A stretch of DNA of 64,000 bases from Peptostreptococcus equinus (GTDB lineage Bacteria; Bacillota; Clostridia; Peptostreptococcales; Peptostreptococcaceae): positions 1,426,001 through 1,490,000 of the forward strand of contig NZ_CP114052.1 of assembly GCF_027125355.1 (NCBI RefSeq), written 5' to 3'. Of this stretch, positions 60,326-64,000 are shown piece by piece. Made by a program: the position numbers and the translations under genes. Positions within the stretch are counted from its first letter, which is position 1; each line of letters begins with the position of its first letter. The notes beneath the pieces are model-generated. The model worked only from the letters and a program-made list of their open reading frames with translations. It was not told the origin of the DNA and made no database searches.

Positions 60326-62593
60326 TTATTTACCCCAATCGTCACATTCAACCATTTTGCCCTCTTCTAGTTTCCATATTTTTGGTTTACTAGGGCTATT
60401 CATACTCCACAAATTATTCTTTAATGGTGGTACTAACCATAACCTTTGTTGTTTCTTCAAACTTGGCACCCAACGTTTATCTGTTCTTTTACACCCAAGT
60501 ATCTTGAGTTGATCACTTATCACATTATCAGATATATAATTACCACCTAAACCACCTCTAATTATTTCATATACGGTACTAGGCTCTACGTATCTCCAAC
60601 TATCCTTTGGCTTATTAAAATCAAATGTATTTCTAATTTCCATACCTATTGGAGATAGTCCAATATACTCATTATTTAATTCATCTAGTAACTCTCTTTC
60701 CTCTTTAGTTAAAAACCACTTATTGCCTGCTTTATATAATCCTACGACCTCACTCCATAGTTTATCTATATCAACATCATTATTTAAATTAATGTCCTTT
60801 ACTGGTACAACCCAAAACCTACGATTGCCGGTACTATCCTTTAAGAAACTATCCTCATTAACTGACCCGCAGAAAATTGTATGTCTAGCAAATTTGATAA
60901 CAGATTTCCCATAGGGTGGCCTATACTCTATTGATGTTCTTGTTAATTCATTCTTTAGAAATCCAGAAGCTTGTTTTCTTGTGGTTGTTTCTAACTCTCC
61001 AAGCTCCACAATTATATATTTATAGGTTTCCATCTTATTATCCTTACTATCTGTAAGAGTTCCCCCCTCTTTAAAGAACCCTTTAGGAACTAAATTTCTT
61101 AGCCATGTAGTCTTACCTATACCTTGTTCTCCTTTAAGTACTAGAGTCCCCTCTACAGCCTTACTACTATCATCCATTAGATTATCATTGTAATTAATAG
61201 CTACCACACTTATGAGCCATTTTTTAATCATTGTGTTATATAACTCTTCTATTTTTTTATAATCATGTACTTCACTAAAAGGAATATCATATTCTAATGT
61301 TTTTATAAGTTTATCTATCTCTCCTTTATATCTCACACTCTCACACTTTTCTAGATAATCTTTAAAAGGGTTAAACTTATTATCTAAAGCTATATTTAAA
61401 ACATATAGTCCCAATATCTTATCATTTATATTAAAACCAATCTCCCGGCAATATGAATATATATGTGTCATTAAATGATCTAAGCCTTTTTCATAAATCA
61501 TATTAGTAGTTGTCATCTCACCTTTGACCACATCATAACCCATTACGTATCCCATACTATCTAAAATAGCTTTCACATTTTCAATAATATGTAATATTGT
61601 TCCATTTTCATTAACCTTTAATCTAGATTTTTCCTTATCCTTACTATTAAGAGCCTTTAAAATCGTGTCTCTTTTATAATCTGGTCTATCCCATTTAGCT
61701 GTTCTTTCTCCAGATAGATAGAAATTAGATTTTTTATATATACAGTCAATAACTCTAGTATCTTTGGTAAATTCTGTAATTATACCTATTAAGCCCATAT
61801 CTGCTTCGCTACCAGATAAATAACCCTCTATATCTCCATCATTGAATAGCCTATTAAATTTCATTGGATCATCTTTGGGCCTATAGTTAAGAGCAATTTC
61901 TAATATTACCTTATCGGCCATTGATTCTATTTCGGTGTCTCCATCTTCATATGATACAAAATCGGTATATACGGTATCAGATTTTGTTATATCTCTATGA
62001 CCAAAGTATTTATCATATAAATCATGAATAGCTTTTGTACTCTCCTTTAACTCATATTGGCCACCAAACACATTGCCAGTTATAGTTAAATATCTTTTAG
62101 CTTGATATATCTCTATTTCTGGACCTTTTTCATCTGTTTGTATCCACCCTGTTAGATTATCTAATTTAATCCCCTTACTCCCATCTTTAAGAAGAGGTTT
62201 ATTAGACTTAGTTATAATATGTATTCCTGTACCACTAGGAGATATTTCCGCATAGCTATCAATACTTTCTATAATTTCTCTGGCTTCAGGAAGTAGCTCA
62301 CCCTTATCATTTATTACATGATCTAAATCAATAGCCACAAATGAGGTACTAACAAACACTCCTAATCCATTTATCTTTGTGTTATTACCTTGCCAATTAC
62401 TATATGTATTTCCAACAAGCGCTAAAGCTTCATTTAATGAACCCCAGGTATTACTATCCGTTGGTTTAGCACCTACTAATTTTCCATTTACTAAGTTGGT
62501 CTTATAAGGTCTTTTATCTTTATCTCTAACACACCATATATTATGAATTTTTAGTTCATCCGGTATGTTGTTTACTATCTCATCTAAGTTCAA
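60326..62593 (-). CDS. VapE-type primase-helicase
   Basis: A 755-residue replication protein. The N-terminal prim-pol-like domain has VAIDLDHVIN and EISPSGTGIHIITKS. The C-terminal virulence-associated-E/D5-like ATPase has Walker A LKGEQGIGKTTWLR (about residue 490), then the YIIVELGEL acid and FCGSVNEDSFLKDSTGNRRF, a family hallmark. The start is TTG at 62593 behind GAGGGGTG; the nearby ATG is out of frame. Such proteins initiate replication of phage satellites such as SaPIs and other PICIs. Confidence 0.88.
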   Translation of the reverse strand: MNLDEIVNNIPDELKIHNIWCVRDKDKRPYKTNLVNGKLVGAKPTDSNTWGSLNEALALVGNTYSNWQGNNTKINGLGVFVSTSFVAIDLDHVINDKGELLPEAREIIESIDSYAEISPSGTGIHIITKSNKPLLKDGSKGIKLDNLTGWIQTDEKGPEIEIYQAKRYLTITGNVFGGQYELKESTKAIHDLYDKYFGHRDITKSDTVYTDFVSYEDGDTEIESMADKVILEIALNYRPKDDPMKFNRLFNDGDIEGYLSGSEADMGLIGIITEFTKDTRVIDCIYKKSNFYLSGERTAKWDRPDYKRDTILKALNSKDKEKSRLKVNENGTILHIIENVKAILDSMGYVMGYDVVKGEMTTTNMIYEKGLDHLMTHIYSYCREIGFNINDKILGLYVLNIALDNKFNPFKDYLEKCESVRYKGEIDKLIKTLEYDIPFSEVHDYKKIEELYNTMIKKWLISVVAINYNDNLMDDSSKAVEGTLVLKGEQGIGKTTWLRNLVPKGFFKEGGTLTDSKDNKMETYKYIIVELGELETTTRKQASGFLKNELTRTSIEYRPPYGKSVIKFARHTIFCGSVNEDSFLKDSTGNRRFWVVPVKDINLNNDVDIDKLWSEVVGLYKAGNKWFLTKEERELLDELNNEYIGLSPIGMEIRNTFDFNKPKDSWRYVEPSTVYEIIRGGLGGNYISDNVISDQLKILGCKRTDKRWVPSLKKQQRLWLVPPLKNNLWSMNSPSKPKIWKLEEGKMVECDDWGK

Positions 62594-62665
62594 GCATTTT
62601 TCACCCCTCTATCTTTACCAATATCTGCTGATATGCTATAATATTTATATGTTCAAGCATATCCA

Positions 62666-63061
62666 CTATAAGATATGGTTTTTAGCTCCTACGCCAATAG
62701 GAGCTTTTTTCTTTGCCTTTTTCTTTCTTTCGTTCCTAACTCCTAATAAATAGCCATAATTCAATATGTCATTAAGCGCAAGCATTATATTATAATTTCC
62801 GTCTAATTCGCTAAATTCTCTTGTTTCATCAATGCCCAAACAATTAATAATCTTATTTACTCTATAAAAATCATTAACATTAACATTCTTTGTCATCCTT
62901 TGAGATATTAATATATCTTGAATATCAACCTCACTCTCTAACCTTGTATCAAGACAAATTAAGCTTACTGGTCTTGGATTAATACTTATTACATCTTCAA
63001 TAGGCTTTATGTGATTAATTTTTTTATTACCTATACCTACCTTACTATTTTCATTGTGCAT
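62666..63061 (-). CDS. Hypothetical phage protein
   Basis: A 131-residue protein with RPVSLICLDTRLESEVDIQD, then QRMTKNVNVNDFYRVNKIIN, and a basic C terminus after NYGYLLGVRNERKKKAKKKA. The last part is common in small early proteins of Firmicute phages and satellites located before the primase. RBS GGGAG. Function unknown. Confidence 0.5.
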   Translation of the reverse strand: MHNENSKVGIGNKKINHIKPIEDVISINPRPVSLICLDTRLESEVDIQDILISQRMTKNVNVNDFYRVNKIINCLGIDETREFSELDGNYNIMLALNDILNYGYLLGVRNERKKKAKKKAPIGVGAKNHIL

Positions 63062-63153
63062 CTTAATTCTCCCTTCTTAAATAAATACATATGTACTCAA
63101 TAACTATTAATATAGCGTATTTAGTTGCTCCTACTAGATCCACAAAACACCTC

Positions 63154-63480
63154 TTATAATCTTAAACCTTCTTTACAAGCATTAATTAACCACTCTTCAA
63201 ACAGTCCTTTAGGTATTAACGCCCTACGCCCCATTCTTATTACTGGAAATCCAAGGCTAACATCTCTACCGGCTCTTATGAGCTCTCTAATTCGATTTTC
63301 ACCTATGCCGTATTCCTTTGCTACCTCTTTGGCTGTCATAAGCTGTAAATCTTGTCTTGTTGGTTGTTCTACAATCCTATATCCCTTTTGTTCAAATTCT
63401 TCTTGCTCTTGCTTTTCTATAACCTCTTCCAGTATCTTTTTTGTTGCCTTCATTTCTTCTAGATTTAACACACTTGTCAT
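63154..63480 (-). CDS. Excisionase-like HTH protein
   Basis: A 108-residue protein. After a Glu/Lys-rich coil (EEVIEKQEQEEFEQKG) comes a winged-helix of the excisionase/MerR-like HTH_17 type: MTAKEVAKEYGIGENRIREL then PVIRMGRRALIPKGLFEEWL. Xis proteins bend the attachment site for excision. It sits directly behind the Cro-like gene, as in many PICIs and ICEs. Confidence 0.75.
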   Translation of the reverse strand: MTSVLNLEEMKATKKILEEVIEKQEQEEFEQKGYRIVEQPTRQDLQLMTAKEVAKEYGIGENRIRELIRAGRDVSLGFPVIRMGRRALIPKGLFEEWLINACKEGLRL

Positions 63481-63498
63481 AACATTACCTCCTTATTT

Positions 63499-63714
63499 TT
63501 AATCGACATCAGAATCTGGAACATACTCAAATATATCAGATATTCCACAATCTAAATGTGTACAAAGAGAATTTAGTGTATCAAACTGTATACCACTAGA
63601 TCTTCTGTTGTATATATTTGCTATTGTTTGTCTTGATACTCCGGTATTTTCTGATACATCTGATACCTTCATTAACTTTTCTCCCATGATTTTAGATAAA
63701 TTATTTTTAATCAT
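63499..63714 (-). CDS. Cro-like XRE-family regulator
   Basis: A 71-residue protein made of one Xre helix-turn-helix (KVSDVSENTGVSRQTIANIY then LNSLCTHLDCGISDIFEYVP). Its length and place, divergent from a CI-like gene with operators between, suggest the early-side switch protein. Strong RBS GGAGGAAGT. Confidence 0.82.
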   Translation of the reverse strand: MIKNNLSKIMGEKLMKVSDVSENTGVSRQTIANIYNRRSSGIQFDTLNSLCTHLDCGISDIFEYVPDSDVD

Positions 63715-63745
63715 ACTTCCTCCTATTTTTATATATTTTGACGTC

Positions 63746-63854
63746 TATACTTAACGTTTTAACATATATTAACACATTTTTTTATTAAGTGTCAACCACA
63801 AAACGTTATATAATTTTATATTTTGTTGCGTATACTTAACATAAATGATATAAT
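63746..63854. promoter_or_regulatory. Divergent switch region with operators
   Basis: Minus promoter TTGACA (63790-63795), 17 bp, TTAATA (63767-63772). Plus promoter TTGCGT (63826-63831), 17 bp, TATAAT (63849-63854). The 10-bp TATACTTAAC occurs at 63746-63755 and again at 63831-63840, inside the plus promoter. Related AACGTTTT/AAAACGTT motifs flank the minus promoter. This is a lysogeny-type switch. Confidence 0.7.
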
Positions 63855-63884
63855 CTTATTAAATTAATAATGAGGTGATTTTTT

Positions 63885-64000
63885 ATGATTAGATGTAATC
63901 TATCAGTAATATTAGCAAAAAGAAAAATGTCTTTAACTAATTTATCGAAAAAAATAAATATTTCTAGAACAGCTCTTTCTCAGCTATCAAATAACACAAC
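63885..64000 (+). CDS. CI/Stl-like repressor, partial
   Basis: The first 38 codons of an Xre-type repressor cut by the right edge: MIRCNLSVILAKRKMSLTNL then SKKINISRTALSQLSNN, a helix-turn-helix. RBS GAGGTGAT at 63872-63879. It is divergent from the Cro-like gene. An integrase gene is expected to follow beyond the window. Confidence 0.8.
   Translation, partial: MIRCNLSVILAKRKMSLTNLSKKINISRTALSQLSNNT

Overview
The window is low-GC DNA (roughly 30% G+C by eye) from an anaerobic Firmicute, most likely class Clostridia and plausibly Peptostreptococcaceae. Supporting signs are a CWB2 surface protein, a dltD-X-A-B-C operon, a DUF1659/DUF2922/YvrJ cluster, single-chain Fe-S serine dehydratase, an oxygen-sensitive enzyme repertoire and strong AGGAGG ribosome sites. 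I cannot name the species from sequence alone.

Layout. 1-12.4 kb is ordinary chromosome: a partial cation/H+ antiporter, a CWB2 wall protein, a NifX/NifB-like protein, a hydrolase, bioY under a striking 52-bp palindromic promoter, two FAD enzymes, a TPP-dependent 2-keto-acid decarboxylase, a ferredoxin-nitroreductase, an EEP-fold protein and a GNAT enzyme. 12.4-19.9 kb is a graveyard of mobile DNA on the 3' side of rlmD. It holds an antirepressor locus laid out like P22 immI (RHH protein, candidate ~70-nt antisense RNA, antirepressor), a type III toxin-antitoxin module, phage packaging and tail genes joined by deletions, an ABC-transporter/terminase fusion, and a ~1.5-kb ICE remnant whose insertion gave rlmD a new 3' end. 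The displaced original rlmD 3' end is still readable at 18.3 kb.

19.8-50.8 kb is again core chromosome, mostly minus strand: rRNA modification (rlmD, RsuA-type synthase), Hsp33, serine dehydratase, a DapA-like protein lacking both catalytic residues, hpt, nrdEF, a large L,D-transpeptidase, the complete dlt operon for D-alanylation of teichoic acid, a rhodanese lipoprotein, an oleate hydratase broken by one in-frame stop, PPK2 and an ECF S component.

51-64 kb is an accessory array. Three copies of a tmRNA (ssrA) 3'-end-plus-terminator signature, at about 51.2, 53.8 and 55.4 kb, suggest serial insertion at ssrA. Within it lie a type I toxin-antitoxin locus, an orphan copy of its antitoxin RNA, a truncated tyrosine integrase and decayed paralogues. 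From 57.8 kb to the right edge runs a phage-satellite (PICI)-like island: divergent repressor/Cro switch, excisionase, VapE-type primase-helicase, a repeat-bearing possible origin, a sigma-like protein and a terminase-small-subunit-like protein. The intact ssrA and the island integrase are predicted beyond base 64000.
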